This document shows, piece after piece, positions 26,183-35,460 of a stretch of 64,000 nucleotides of DNA (position 1 is its first letter; the number at the start of each line of letters is the position of its first letter). The notes under the pieces were generated by a model. The model made no database searches. It was given only the letters and a program-made list of their open reading frames with translations, and was not told the DNA's origin. The position numbers were made by a program, and so were the translations under genes. Source of the DNA: Microvirga soli (GTDB lineage: Bacteria > Pseudomonadota > Alphaproteobacteria > Rhizobiales > Beijerinckiaceae); assembly GCF_016734765.1 (NCBI RefSeq), contig NZ_JAERQE010000002.1, forward strand, positions 310,001 through 374,000, in the 5' to 3' direction.

Positions 26183-28886
26183 TGGCCATGTCCTCCTTGT
26201 CGACAGTTCTCAGGGTAAAATGAAATGTGGTGCCTTCACCGGGGATCGATTCAGCCCAGATCTTGCCGCCATGGGACTCCACGATCGTCCGACTGATCGA
26301 GAGCCCCACGCCCATGCCGCTTCGTTTGGTGGTGGTAAAGGGCTTGAAAAGGTTCTTCAAGACCTCCGGGTCGATCCCAGATCCAGTGTCCTGAACACTG
26401 ACTTGGACCATGGATTCGGAAGGCAAAGGCAGCGCTTTGATCACCAATTCACGGAGGTCTGCATCCTGCATGGCTTCGACGGCGTTGCGGATCAGGTTGA
26501 GCAGAACCTGCTGGATTTGAACACGGTTCACGAAGACCAGCGGGTTTTCGGACGGAAAATCGAATTCGACCTTCACATCTTTTTCCTTCGCCCCGACCAG
26601 AGCTAGGGCGCTGGCCTCTTCGACGAGGCGCTGCAGCCCCTCGATTTGGTGCTCGCTCCCTCCTCGGGCCACGAACTCCCGCAATTGCCGGATCACTTCT
26701 CCAGCGCGCAGGGCTTCCTCGGCAGCCTCGTTCACGGCATGACGGACAAGGGCTACCTTTTCGCCCTCCACGTTGTTCAGGATGAGGCCGCATCCTTTCA
26801 GGTAGCTTGTGATTGCGGTCAGCGGCTGATTGATTTCATGGGCCAGCGTCGAGCCCATTTCTCCCAAGGCCGTGAAGCGGGACATGTAGGCAAGTTCGGA
26901 TTGCAGTTCCTGCATTCGCGTCTCGGTGCGCTGGCGTTCCGTCAGATCCCGGATGAAGGCCGTGAAGAAGCGCTCTCCCTCCGATTCCATCTCCCCGACC
27001 TGAACCTCCATTGGGAAGGTTGAACCATCCTTGCGCTGTGCCACCACTACGCGCCCGCTCCCGATAATCCGGCGCTCCCCTGTCTCGCGATAACGGCGGA
27101 TATAGCCATCATGTTGCTCGCGATATGGGAGAGGCATCAAAAACTTGACGTTTGTGCCGATTACCTCCTCAGGACGATAGCCGAACATGTTCACGGCTGT
27201 TGCGCTGAAGGATCGAATGATGCCGGTCTCGTCGGCCACAACCATGGCGTCGGGAACCGTCGCGAGAATGGACCTGAGATGCGCCTCGTTCGTACGCAGG
27301 CGCTCTTCGCTCGAACGCAGGGCGTTCTCGGCCAGCTTGCGCTCCGTGATGTCCTGAACAGTCCCGATCTTGCGAATAGGGCGGCCGTCATCATCGACCA
27401 AGGTGCGGCCGATGGCAGTAATCCAGCGTTCTTCACCCGTATCGGCGCGGATGATTCTGAAGCTGCCGCTGTAGGTCAGGTCGATGCCCGGCTGATCATC
27501 ATAAAAGGCGTTTGCCATCCTCTCACGGTCGTCGGGATGAACGCAGTCGAGAATGAGTTCGCGCGTGATGGTCACATCCGGCGCCAGGCCGAGGATCTGC
27601 CGCGCCTCGGGCATCCACTGACGACGGCCGGTGACAAGATCCTGATCCCAAATGCCGAGGGCTGTCGTCTCGATGGCCAGGCGCAGCCTTTCCTCGCTGC
27701 TGCGCAGCCTCATCTCCGCCTGGCGTTGGTCATGGATGTCCGTGACAGTGCCCACCCACTCCTGAGCTTCGCCGTCTTCGTTCAGTAGCGGGACCGCCCG
27801 AGCAAGCATCCAGCGATATTTGCCGTCGAGGCGGCGGACACGATACTCGAGCATCCCAGGCTCACCCGACATACGGATGGCCTGCCACTGCATGAGAAGC
27901 TTTGTCCGGTCGTCCGGATGGACAGTGTTCAAGAAGCCGAAGCCCGTATAGTTCTCGTTGGACTGGCCGCTGAAGCTTTCCCAGCCCCAAACCTTGGTGA
28001 TCGCTCCATCCGTCGCTGCGCGCCAGACGATGGCAGAACTGGCCTCAATCAGAGCGCGGTATTGCTCTTCGCTTCGGCGCAGCCGTTCAGCAGCAAGCTT
28101 CTGCTCATGGATATCCGTGACGGTGCCAATCCATTCCTGAACCACTCCATCGGCATCATGAAGCGGAATGGCTCTCGTCAAGACCCAGCGGTATTCGCCA
28201 CCGGACGCAAGAACCCGGTACTCATTGGTGCTGGCTTCTTCCGAGGCGAGGGTCTCCAGCCAGGCTGCCGTCACGCGCTCCCGATCCTCGGGGTGCACGG
28301 AATCCAGCCAAGCATAATCACTGCTGTTTCCAGAGGGTGTGTAGGAGGGATTATCCCAACTCAGCGATCCGTCGATGATCATCCCACCGGCATCGGCGCG
28401 CCACACCATCGCGGAGCTTGCCTCGATGAGAGCCCGATAGCGCTCTTCCTGGGTTTTCAGAGCCGCTTCCGCGGCCATGAAGCGGCTGATGTCACGGGCT
28501 GTCAGGACAAAGTAAGAATTGTCGCCTGCTTCGACACTCACTGCATCCAGTGTCAGCCGACATAGGATGTGAATGTTATCTTTTGTTCTGCAGCGAACCT
28601 GGTCGGCAGAATGTCCGGAAGCTGCTGCTGCGTTGGGATCCTGGGTTGGCTTTCCGCGGAGCTGAGCATCGGAGGAGTAAAGGAGTGAGAAGTGGCAGTT
28701 CACGATTTCATCTGATCGCCAGCCATAAATGCGCTCTGCACCTGAATTACACGATATAATGTTTCCTGAACGATCAAGCGTGATCAGGGCGAAATCCGTC
28801 ACAGCAGCAAGAACGTGCGCAGGATGCAGACCCGTGTGACCCTCAGGCCCGTCAGTGAGCTCCTTTAACGCAGATGTATGAGTCAT
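26148..28886 (-). CDS. fixL: FixL-like oxygen-sensing histidine kinase with five PAS domains
   Basis: The product has 912 residues from ATG 28886 (a TTG nine nt upstream is also open). Five PAS units lie at about 20-140, 147-268, 272-392, 397-522 and 532-652, followed by the phospho-His domain (His683 in [10 protein letters not shown]) and ATPase (to about 905; [16 protein letters not shown]). The fifth PAS keeps the FixL haem pocket: His592 in [10 protein letters not shown] and the GSGR Arg 20 residues later. Those residues bind haem and sense oxygen in Bradyrhizobium FixL. No membrane segments are seen, as in soluble FixL. Typical FixL has one or two PAS domains, so the extra four are unusual. 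Confidence 0.88.
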   Translation of the reverse strand: MTHTSALKELTDGPEGHTGLHPAHVLAAVTDFALITLDRSGNIISCNSGAERIYGWRSDEIVNCHFSLLYSSDAQLRGKPTQDPNAAAASGHSADQVRCRTKDNIHILCRLTLDAVSVEAGDNSYFVLTARDISRFMAAEAALKTQEERYRALIEASSAMVWRADAGGMIIDGSLSWDNPSYTPSGNSSDYAWLDSVHPEDRERVTAAWLETLASEEASTNEYRVLASGGEYRWVLTRAIPLHDADGVVQEWIGTVTDIHEQKLAAERLRRSEEQYRALIEASSAIVWRAATDGAITKVWGWESFSGQSNENYTGFGFLNTVHPDDRTKLLMQWQAIRMSGEPGMLEYRVRRLDGKYRWMLARAVPLLNEDGEAQEWVGTVTDIHDQRQAEMRLRSSEERLRLAIETTALGIWDQDLVTGRRQWMPEARQILGLAPDVTITRELILDCVHPDDRERMANAFYDDQPGIDLTYSGSFRIIRADTGEERWITAIGRTLVDDDGRPIRKIGTVQDITERKLAENALRSSEERLRTNEAHLRSILATVPDAMVVADETGIIRSFSATAVNMFGYRPEEVIGTNVKFLMPLPYREQHDGYIRRYRETGERRIIGSGRVVVAQRKDGSTFPMEVQVGEMESEGERFFTAFIRDLTERQRTETRMQELQSELAYMSRFTALGEMGSTLAHEINQPLTAITSYLKGCGLILNNVEGEKVALVRHAVNEAAEEALRAGEVIRQLREFVARGGSEHQIEGLQRLVEEASALALVGAKEKDVKVEFDFPSENPLVFVNRVQIQQVLLNLIRNAVEAMQDADLRELVIKALPLPSESMVQVSVQDTGSGIDPEVLKNLFKPFTTTKRSGMGVGLSISRTIVESHGGKIWAESIPGEGTTFHFTLRTVDKEDMASVEHADRVCGG

Positions 28887-29281
28887 AGCCCCCAACCCAA
28901 GAGCTGCGTTGCTTGCAGGTTTTTAACGTCTTGGCAAATGATCGCGTCAATCGGCAACATGGATGGGCTCTTGCCGCATCGGTCAGTAATTCGGCGACCA
29001 AGTTCTTCATGAGGATAGCTGGCTGAAATGCAACTGATTCGGTTGCGACATGGTATCGCTCGAAATCAATCTATAACTTGGTTTCAGTTCAAAGTTGATG
29101 AAATAGAGTTTCGGAAAGCCCATCGCAAAACAGTGGGACGTGTCATGGGTGCGGACTCAAATCCTAAAGACGCGGCCCAGCCTGCGCACTCTACCCTCGG
29201 CGATAGCTCCGCTAGACAAGTCAGCCTCGTGCAAGGTTGGAGGCTTAAATCCCTCTTTACCATGTTTGCTCGGAGATTCCT
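28887..29281. other. Divergent fixL-flgB control region
   Basis: No gene is supported in these 395 bp. The right end carries the flagellar element CCTCGTGCAAG at 29225-29235, 46 nt before the flgB start. The middle is AT-richer and must also hold the fixL promoter, for which I see no recognisable motif. Confidence 0.5.
29225..29235 (+). promoter_or_regulatory. Flagellar upstream element, flgB unit
   Basis: CCTCGTGCAAG, followed by GTTGG, ends 46 nt before the flgB GTG. It matches the shared consensus CYTCGYRCAAG exactly. Possible FtcR binding site or promoter core. Confidence 0.55.
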
Positions 29282-29671
29282 GTGACGGCACCTGTCTATC
29301 TGTTCGATTTGGCATCGCGGCAGGCTCAGTGGCTTGCTACCCGCCAGACGACCATTTCCGGCAATGTTGCCAATGCCAATACTCCCGGTTACCGCGCCAG
29401 GGACGTCGAGCCCTTCGCGGATGTTCTGGACAAGACGAAGCTGGTCATGGCTGCCACGAACAATGGCCATATCGGAATGTCTCCCTCGCACGCTGAGGCC
29501 ACGAAGGTGAAGAAGTCCGAGAGCTGGGACACGGTCTACTCGAAGAACTCCGTGAGCCTTGAGCAGGAACTCATCAAAGCTGGCGAAGTCAATCGCCAGC
29601 ACACCCTGAACACGACCATCGTCAAGTCATTCCACAGAATGCTGCTGACCAGCGTGAGGAGCTCGTCATGA
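29282..29671 (+). CDS. flgB: FlgB, proximal rod protein
   Basis: The product is a 129-residue rod component of the flagellar basal body. The N-terminal basal-body signature reads [19 protein letters not shown] (about residues 25-43). It starts with GTG and is the first gene of a ten-gene unit that continues through fliP. Its stop overlaps the flgC start (ATGA). Rod proteins are exported through the flagellar type III apparatus without a cleaved signal. The rod-gene order flgB-flgC-fliE is standard. Confidence 0.95.
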   Translation: MTAPVYLFDLASRQAQWLATRQTTISGNVANANTPGYRARDVEPFADVLDKTKLVMAATNNGHIGMSPSHAEATKVKKSESWDTVYSKNSVSLEQELIKAGEVNRQHTLNTTIVKSFHRMLLTSVRSSS

Positions 29672-30084
29672 TCGATCCTTTGATTGCTTCCGGCAAGCTC
29701 TCCAGCGCCGGCCTTGAGGCGCAGTCTGCGCGCCTGCGTGTGGTGTCCGAAAACATCGCCAACGCGAACTCGACCGGGCGGACTCCGGGTTCCGACCCCT
29801 ACTCGCGCAAAACAATTACCTTCCGCTCCGAGCTCGATCGGGCCTTGGGCGCGGCTTCGGTGTCGGTGAAGGATGTCGGTCAGGATGAGGCTCCGTACCC
29901 CGTCGAGTACGACCCGGGCAATCCGGCTGCCGACGAGAACGGTATGGTCAAGAAGCCGAACGTGAACATGCTGATCGAGATGGCCGATATGCGCGAGGCC
30001 AATCGTTCTTATCAGGCCAACCTGCAGATGATGAAGCAGGCGAGAGCCATGATCTCCGCAACAATTGATCTCATGAGAGGCTGA
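29668..30084 (+). CDS. flgC: FlgC, proximal rod protein
   Basis: The product has 138 residues, with the rod signature [21 protein letters not shown] near 24-44 and a C-terminal helix that ends [17 protein letters not shown], typical of FlgC, which polymerises with FlgB and FlgF to form the proximal rod. ATGA overlap with flgB and a 1-nt gap before fliE show tight coupling. Confidence 0.96.
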   Translation: MIDPLIASGKLSSAGLEAQSARLRVVSENIANANSTGRTPGSDPYSRKTITFRSELDRALGAASVSVKDVGQDEAPYPVEYDPGNPAADENGMVKKPNVNMLIEMADMREANRSYQANLQMMKQARAMISATIDLMRG

Positions 30085-30085
30085 T

Positions 30086-30418
30086 ATGATCAGTGCCGTA
30101 TCCTCCATCTCTTCAATGATTGACAGCCCTGCAGCGGTCTCGGCCGTTCCGGCGTTCGGCACGACAGCGCCGGCTGCAGGAGCTGTCGCAGGCGCCGCTC
30201 CAGTGAGCTTCAGCGACATGATGGCTCAAGTGGCGACATCGACTGTCGACACGATGAAGGCGGGCGAGGCTGCATCGATTGCGGGCATCCAGGGAAAAGC
30301 CTCGGTGCAGCAGGTGGTTGAGGCAGTAATGTCTGCCGAACAGACACTTCAGACTGCGATTGCTATCCGCGACAAGGTGGTTGCGGCCTATCAGGAAATC
30401 GCACGGATGGCGATCTAA
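30086..30418 (+). CDS. fliE: FliE, MS-ring/rod junction protein
   Basis: The product has 110 residues: a variable Ala/Pro-rich N-terminus and a conserved C-terminal half, VSFSDMMAQVATSTVDTMK and VVEAVMSAEQTLQTAIAIRD, ending in YQEIARMAI as FliE does. It links the MS ring to the rod. It lies between flgC and flgG as in other Hyphomicrobiales. Confidence 0.95.
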   Translation: MISAVSSISSMIDSPAAVSAVPAFGTTAPAAGAVAGAAPVSFSDMMAQVATSTVDTMKAGEAASIAGIQGKASVQQVVEAVMSAEQTLQTAIAIRDKVVAAYQEIARMAI

Positions 30419-30430
30419 GAGGATAAGATT

Positions 30431-31219
30431 ATGAGAGCGCTTGCGATTGCTGCCACGGGAATGAATGCACAGCAGCTGAATGTCGAGGTGATTGCCAACA
30501 ACATCTCGAACGTCAACACCACCGCCTTCAAGGCTGCGCGGGCGGAGTTCACGGACCTTCTCTATCAGACCGAGCGCTCCCAGGCGATTCCGAACCAGGC
30601 GGGCTCGAGCCCTGTGCCAGAGGGGGCCATGCTGGGACTTGGCGTGAAGACGGCGGCCATCCGCAATCTCCACCGGCAGGGTTCGCTGACGAACACCTCA
30701 AACCAGTTCGACCTCGCCCTCAATGGACGCGGCTGGTTTCAGGTGAACGCACCGAGTGGAGAGATCGTCTATACCCGTGCGGGGTCATTCAACAAGAATG
30801 GCGATGGACAACTCGTCACTCTCGACGGTTACACCCTCAATCCACCTATCATCGTTCCGCCCAATACGCTCGACGTGACGGTCAACGAGTCGGGCGAGAT
30901 CTTCGCGAAGATCGCCGGTGAGGCTCAGCCTCAGAACTTGGGCCAGCTAACCCTTGCGAACTTCGCCAACGATGCAGGCTTGGAGCCCCTCGGCGGCAAC
31001 TACTATCGCGAGACGCTGGCCTCGGGCGCACCGGCCGTAGGCATCCCGTCCGATCCCGGCTACGGAAAGATCCACCAGGGCTATCTCGAAGCCTCGAACG
31101 TGGATCCTATCAAGGAAATCACGAACTTGATCTCGGCTCAGCGCGCCTTCGAGATGAACTCCAAGGTCATCCAGGCCGCAGACGACATGGCCGGAACCGT
31201 CTCAAAGGGCATCCGCTAA
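30431..31219 (+). CDS. flgG: FlgG, distal rod protein
   Basis: The product has 262 residues, the usual FlgG length. It begins [15 protein letters not shown], with the rod signature [12 protein letters not shown] near 27-38, a central LNGRGWFQV, and the C-terminal motif [16 protein letters not shown] plus [17 protein letters not shown]. It forms the distal rod that crosses the P and L rings. It follows fliE by 12 nt. Confidence 0.97.
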   Translation: MRALAIAATGMNAQQLNVEVIANNISNVNTTAFKAARAEFTDLLYQTERSQAIPNQAGSSPVPEGAMLGLGVKTAAIRNLHRQGSLTNTSNQFDLALNGRGWFQVNAPSGEIVYTRAGSFNKNGDGQLVTLDGYTLNPPIIVPPNTLDVTVNESGEIFAKIAGEAQPQNLGQLTLANFANDAGLEPLGGNYYRETLASGAPAVGIPSDPGYGKIHQGYLEASNVDPIKEITNLISAQRAFEMNSKVIQAADDMAGTVSKGIR

Positions 31220-31243
31220 AGGCGGTATCTGGGTAATCTCATC

Positions 31244-31708
31244 ATGAAGCACTTCGTCCAGATCGTTCTTGCCGCAACCGTCTTCAGCGTGGGAGCGCTG
31301 CATGGCGCTGTTGCGGAGGAGCGTATCCTCCCGGTTCCAGCCGTCACTATCTATGCAGGCGATACGATCCAGGAGTCGATGCTCAAGGACAGAAGCTTTC
31401 CGGAGAACTACCGCTACCGCACTGCAGTTGTTGAGTCTCCTCGCGTTCTGACCGGAAAATTGGCCCGTCGCACTCTCCTGCCGGGGGAGCCGATCCCGAT
31501 GAATGCGGTCGATGATCCCAAACTCGTCACACGCGGCGTACAAGCTCAGATCGTGTTCGAAGAGGGCGGGCTCTCGATCATGGGAACCGGCATCCCCCTG
31601 CAGTCCGGCACCATGGGTGAAACGATCCAGGTGAAGAATGTCGACAGCGGGCGGGTCATTACCGGACGCGTACAGGCCGATGGTCGAGTCCGGATTGGAG
31701 TCTATTGA
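31244..31708 (+). CDS. flgA: FlgA, P-ring assembly chaperone
   Basis: The product has 154 residues with an N-terminal signal peptide (about 1-24, ending GAVAEE) and a SAF-type domain, the short FlgA form common in Hyphomicrobiales. LPGEPIPMNAVDDP and the C-terminal GETIQVKNVDSGRVITGRV are typical. It helps FlgI polymerise into the P ring in the periplasm. The next gene, flgI, begins at the overlapping TGATG. Confidence 0.93.
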   Translation: MKHFVQIVLAATVFSVGALHGAVAEERILPVPAVTIYAGDTIQESMLKDRSFPENYRYRTAVVESPRVLTGKLARRTLLPGEPIPMNAVDDPKLVTRGVQAQIVFEEGGLSIMGTGIPLQSGTMGETIQVKNVDSGRVITGRVQADGRVRIGVY

Positions 31709-32805
31709 TGCTCCGCGTCATCCTCTTTCTCTTCGCCGCTCTGTTTATGGGGCAGGCTCAAGCCGCGACGCGCATCAAGGACGTGGCATCGGTTCAGGGC
31801 GTCAGGGACAATCAGCTGATCGGCTATGGCCTCGTCATGGGCCTTCAGGGAACCGGCGATACCCTTCGCAACTCCCAGTTCACCGAACAGTCCCTGCAAT
31901 CCATGCTCGACCGCATGGGCGTCAATGTTCGCGACATCAATTTGCGCACTCGCAATGTCGCAGCCGTCATCATCACGGCCGACCTGCCGCCTTTCGTCGG
32001 AACCGGGTCGCGCATCGATGTGACCGTCACGTCCATGGGTGATGCAACCTCGCTGAAAGGCGGAACCCTCATGCTGACTGCCCTCCAGGGCGGCGACGGC
32101 CAGGTCTACGCGGTTGCGCAAGGCGCCATCGCAGTGTCTGGCTTTTCCGCGCAGGGGCAGGCCGAGACCCTGACCTCCGGCGTCGCAACGGCCGGACGTA
32201 TTCCGAACGGTGCACTGATCGAGCGTGAGGTCCGAGGCGGCTTCGATGCGGTCGGCGGCTTGGCCTTCGAACTCAAGAACCCTGACTACAAGACGGCGAC
32301 GCTGATCACCGATGCGATCAACCAGTATGCCCAGCAGCGTTTCGGCATCCGCGTGGCATCACCCCGCGACTTCCGGACCGTTCTCCTGCAGAAGCCGAAG
32401 AACATCGCAGCGACCCGCTTCATCGCCGAACTTGGTGATCTTGAGATCAGGCCCGATACGCCTGCTCGTATCGTCGTCGATCAACGAACCGGGACGGTCG
32501 TCATTGGCAAGAATGTGCAGATCTCGACGGTGGCCATCACCCACGGGGCCCTCACAATCCGCGTGACGGAGACACCGGAAGTCTCGCAGCCGGATCCGTT
32601 CTCGATGGGCCAGACAGTGGTGGTGCCGCGCACGCAGATCACGGCCGCAGAGGAGCGCGTGCCCCTCGCGATCGTCCGGGGCTCGGACTTGCAGACCCTC
32701 GTCAAGGGACTGAACCAGATGGGCCTCAAGCCATCCGATGTCATCGCGATCTTGCAGGCGGTCAAGACCGCAGGGGCTCTTCAAGCGGAGTTGGTGATCC
32801 AATGA
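31708..32805 (+). CDS. flgI: FlgI, flagellar P-ring protein
   Basis: The product has 365 residues from ATG 31708 (TTG 31705 is an alternative). It has a cleavable signal (about 1-18, ending AQA), then TRIKDVASVQGVRDNQLIGY, GLVMGLQGTGDT, and the C-terminal LVKGLNQMGLKPSDVIAIL, all standard FlgI. It forms the ring around the rod in the peptidoglycan layer. The stop overlaps the next gene by ATGA. Confidence 0.97.
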   Translation: MLRVILFLFAALFMGQAQAATRIKDVASVQGVRDNQLIGYGLVMGLQGTGDTLRNSQFTEQSLQSMLDRMGVNVRDINLRTRNVAAVIITADLPPFVGTGSRIDVTVTSMGDATSLKGGTLMLTALQGGDGQVYAVAQGAIAVSGFSAQGQAETLTSGVATAGRIPNGALIEREVRGGFDAVGGLAFELKNPDYKTATLITDAINQYAQQRFGIRVASPRDFRTVLLQKPKNIAATRFIAELGDLEIRPDTPARIVVDQRTGTVVIGKNVQISTVAITHGALTIRVTETPEVSQPDPFSMGQTVVVPRTQITAAEERVPLAIVRGSDLQTLVKGLNQMGLKPSDVIAILQAVKTAGALQAELVIQ

Positions 32806-33314
32806 TTTCTCGCATGACGTGCCAGAAGTTGCGGCGAATGGCAGCCTGCAGCTTTATCCTGGGAATCATGACTTCCGGTGGTGCTCAGGCCCAGGAAGCG
32901 AATGCGTCACCTAAGAACAGCCAGTATTGCACCAATATCGCCGATGCGGCCTCGGATGCGCGCTTTGCGCTGCAGAAGCAGGCCCTTGCCGATATGGAAA
33001 AGGAAATCGAGGGACGCATCAAGGTTCTGGAGGCAAAGCGCGCCGAGTATGAGGAATGGCTCAAGCGTCGCAATGAGGTTCTGGAGAAGGCCGATGAGAC
33101 GATCGTCATGATCTACTCGCGGATGCGCCCGGACGCGGCTGCTCTCCAGCTCACCAATATGGATGAAGAGATCGCAGCAGCGGTCATCGCCAAGCTCAAT
33201 CCGCGAGCCGCAAGCGCGGTCCTCAATGAGATGGAGCCCGCCCGAGCCGCCCAGCTTGCCAATGTCATTACCGACGCTCCCAAGCGCGAAAAGAACCCTG
33301 TGAGGCAAAATTGA
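32802..33314 (+). CDS. motE: MotE-like periplasmic flagellar protein
   Basis: The product has 170 residues with a long N-terminal signal (about 1-30, ending AQAQ). Then comes a coiled coil (about 55-100, rich in Lys and Glu) and a C-terminal MgtE-N-like helical domain (MDEEIAAAVIAKLNPRAASA and LNEMEPARAAQLANVI). In rhizobia MotE is a periplasmic chaperone that protects MotC. The position between flgI and flgH is the usual one. It overlaps both neighbours by ATGA/TTGA. Only the family, not the MotC-chaperone role, is visible here. Confidence 0.8.
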   Translation: MISRMTCQKLRRMAACSFILGIMTSGGAQAQEANASPKNSQYCTNIADAASDARFALQKQALADMEKEIEGRIKVLEAKRAEYEEWLKRRNEVLEKADETIVMIYSRMRPDAAALQLTNMDEEIAAAVIAKLNPRAASAVLNEMEPARAAQLANVITDAPKREKNPVRQN

Positions 33315-34009
33315 AGCATCTCATTGCCATCATTGGCCTGTGTTTCCTCGCCGCTTGCGCGACGAGGCCGGAGGATCTGGGGCGTGAGCCGGGCATGACG
33401 CCAGTCGGCTCGGGGGTCACTGTCGACCGCGAGCCGCTCCCGCACCTTTTCAAAGGCACCGGCCCGTCCGCCGCAAACTCCACCTGGAGCAATGCCAGCG
33501 CCGACCTTTTCACCAGCCCAAGGGCCCGGCAGGTGGGCGATATCGTGACAGTCAATATCCAGATTGACGACAAGGCGGAGTTCGATAATGCCAGCGACCG
33601 GTCGAGGCGATCCTCGGTGAGCGCCGGCCTCGATTATGCCTTCTCGTTCGAGGGCTGGAACGCGGATGGTACGGCAGATGGCGGCATCAACTCCTCATCC
33701 AAGTCGACAGGGCAGGGGACCATCGATCGCTCGGAGAAGCTGCGCCTGTCGGTTGCTGCTGTTGTGAACGAGGTGCTGCCGAACGGCAACGTGGTGATCA
33801 GCGGCTCGCAGGAGGTGCGCGTGAATTACGAACTTCGCGTGCTCAACATCGCCGGCATCGTGCGACCCCGCGACATCTCGCCGAAGAACACCATCAGCTA
33901 CGACAAGATCGCCGAGGCCAGAGTTTCCTATGGTGGACGCGGACGCCTCATGGAAGTCCAGCAGCCCGCCTATGGGCATCAGCTGTTCGATGTTCTGACC
34001 CCCTTCTAG
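33311..34009 (+). CDS. flgH: FlgH, L-ring lipoprotein
   Basis: The product has 232 residues and starts with TTG at 33311, overlapping the motE-like stop. The lipoprotein signal ends in LAAC with the lipid-modified Cys16. The mature part has SADLFTSPRARQVGDIVTV, a VVNEVLPNGNVVISG stretch and GIVRPRDISPKNTI, all diagnostic of FlgH. It forms the outer-membrane L ring. Confidence 0.96.
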   Translation: MKHLIAIIGLCFLAACATRPEDLGREPGMTPVGSGVTVDREPLPHLFKGTGPSAANSTWSNASADLFTSPRARQVGDIVTVNIQIDDKAEFDNASDRSRRSSVSAGLDYAFSFEGWNADGTADGGINSSSKSTGQGTIDRSEKLRLSVAAVVNEVLPNGNVVISGSQEVRVNYELRVLNIAGIVRPRDISPKNTISYDKIAEARVSYGGRGRLMEVQQPAYGHQLFDVLTPF

Positions 34010-34031
34010 CCAGAATACGAGGATTGGAAAC

Positions 34032-34541
34032 ATGGCCAAGGCCCTGGAACTTCCGGCTCCAGCCGGCAGCGCACCGGCCCGGGAGGGATCGCTGAGGTGG
34101 CTCCTGACGCTCGGCCTACTGACCCTGCTCTCGGCGGCAATCGGAGGCGGATTCGGGCTCGTGATGGTCTCCGGTATCGAGAAGCGGGTCGAGGAGAAGT
34201 ACAAGGCGCTGCCTGAGAAGACCGAGGTTGCAAGTCCATATGCAGGCAATATCGGGATCAAGAAGCTCGCTCCAGTCGTGACGAATCTCGCCGCTTCGAG
34301 CGAGGATTGGGTGAGGGTGGAGGCTTCCATCGTCTACAAGATGGGCGGTGAGCAGAACCCCGACGTGATAGCCAGTGAGATCAGGCAGGATATCTTGGCC
34401 TATCTCCGCACTCTGTCGTTGGCACAGATCCAAGGACCGAGCGGCCTCCTGCATCTCAGGGAGGATCTCAATGAGCGCGTCAAATTGCGCTCGAAGGGCG
34501 CCATTCAGGAGCTTGTTCTCGAAACCCTTATCGTTCAGTAG
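34032..34541 (+). CDS. fliL: FliL, stator-associated basal-body protein
   Basis: The product has 169 residues: one N-terminal membrane helix (about 20-45) and a periplasmic domain that ends in LNERVKLRSKGAIQELVLE. FliL surrounds the MotA/MotB stator. It lies between flgH and fliP as in other Hyphomicrobiales. A second FliL-like protein is encoded at 60231. Confidence 0.92.
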   Translation: MAKALELPAPAGSAPAREGSLRWLLTLGLLTLLSAAIGGGFGLVMVSGIEKRVEEKYKALPEKTEVASPYAGNIGIKKLAPVVTNLAASSEDWVRVEASIVYKMGGEQNPDVIASEIRQDILAYLRTLSLAQIQGPSGLLHLREDLNERVKLRSKGAIQELVLETLIVQ

Positions 34542-34598
34542 GTCGAACGCAGTCTGAGTTTTCAAGCCGCCAGTTCATTTTCCCGAAAGACCATTGCC

Positions 34599-35336
34599 AT
34601 GCCTCTCCGTCTCGTCCTCACTGGCGCATTCATTCTGCTGGCGACCAGCGCCAATGCCCAGTTGGCGGATCTTCAGGCTCTGCTTCCTTCGGGAGAAGGC
34701 GCTGTCAGCGGGCGCATCATTCAGCTCGTCGTCCTCTTGACCGTGCTGTCCCTCGCGCCGGGTCTTCTGATCATGGTGACGAGCTTCACCCGGTTCGTAG
34801 TGGCCTTCTCGTTCCTGCGCTCAGGGCTGGGACTTCAGAGCACGCCGGCCAATGTCTTTCTGATCAGCCTGTCCCTGTTCATGACCTTCTTCGTCATGGG
34901 CCCGACCTTCGACAAAGCTTGGAATGAGGGCGTTCGGCCGCTGACAGAGAACCGAATCACCGAGACGGAGGCTTTCACCAGGACGACGGAGCCGTTCCGG
35001 GATTTCATGCTGACGCATGTCAGACCGAAGGACCTCCAGATGTTCAGCGATCTGGCGGCGGTTAATTATCCGAAGCCCCAGGAGGGCGAGAAGATTGACC
35101 TGCGCATCCTGATTCCTGCCTTCATGATCTCCGAACTGAGGCGCGGATTCGAGATCGGCTTCCTAATCGCCCTCCCGTTCCTTGTGATCGACATGATCGT
35201 CGCCACCCTGGTGATGTCCATGGGCATGATGATGATGCCGCCGACCGTTCTGGCCTTGCCATTCAAAATCCTCTTCTTCGTCCTGATCGACGGTTGGAAC
35301 ATCCTCGTGAGCGGCTTGGTGCGCTCCTACTTCTAA
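34599..35336 (+). CDS. fliP: FliP, flagellar type III export gate protein
   Basis: The product has 245 residues with a signal peptide (about 1-20), then LAPGLLIMVTSFTRFVVAFS, GLQSTPANVFLISLSLFMTF and MGMMMMPPTVLALPFKILFF, all classical FliP. It is the core of the FliP5-FliQ4-FliR1 export gate. It is last in the flgB unit, separated from fliL by 57 nt. fliQ and fliR are in other units of this cluster. No fliO is evident. Confidence 0.97.
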   Translation: MPLRLVLTGAFILLATSANAQLADLQALLPSGEGAVSGRIIQLVVLLTVLSLAPGLLIMVTSFTRFVVAFSFLRSGLGLQSTPANVFLISLSLFMTFFVMGPTFDKAWNEGVRPLTENRITETEAFTRTTEPFRDFMLTHVRPKDLQMFSDLAAVNYPKPQEGEKIDLRILIPAFMISELRRGFEIGFLIALPFLVIDMIVATLVMSMGMMMMPPTVLALPFKILFFVLIDGWNILVSGLVRSYF

Positions 35337-35397
35337 TTCCTGTCTGACACGACAAGCTCCCCACCAACGAATTGAGCAATCTCCAAGGGGCAGCAAC

Positions 35398-35408
35398 CTT
35401 CGCACAAG
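35398..35408 (+). promoter_or_regulatory. Flagellar upstream element, fliF unit
   Basis: CTTCGCACAAG, followed by GTTGG, ends 52 nt before the fliF ATG. It is an exact match to CYTCGYRCAAG. In Brucella, FtcR is known to act at the fliF promoter, which makes this copy a natural first test. Confidence 0.6.
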
Positions 35409-35460
35409 GTTGGCGACGCAAAAGTAGTCTCGATAACTTCTATCAGTACCGAGATTCCCC

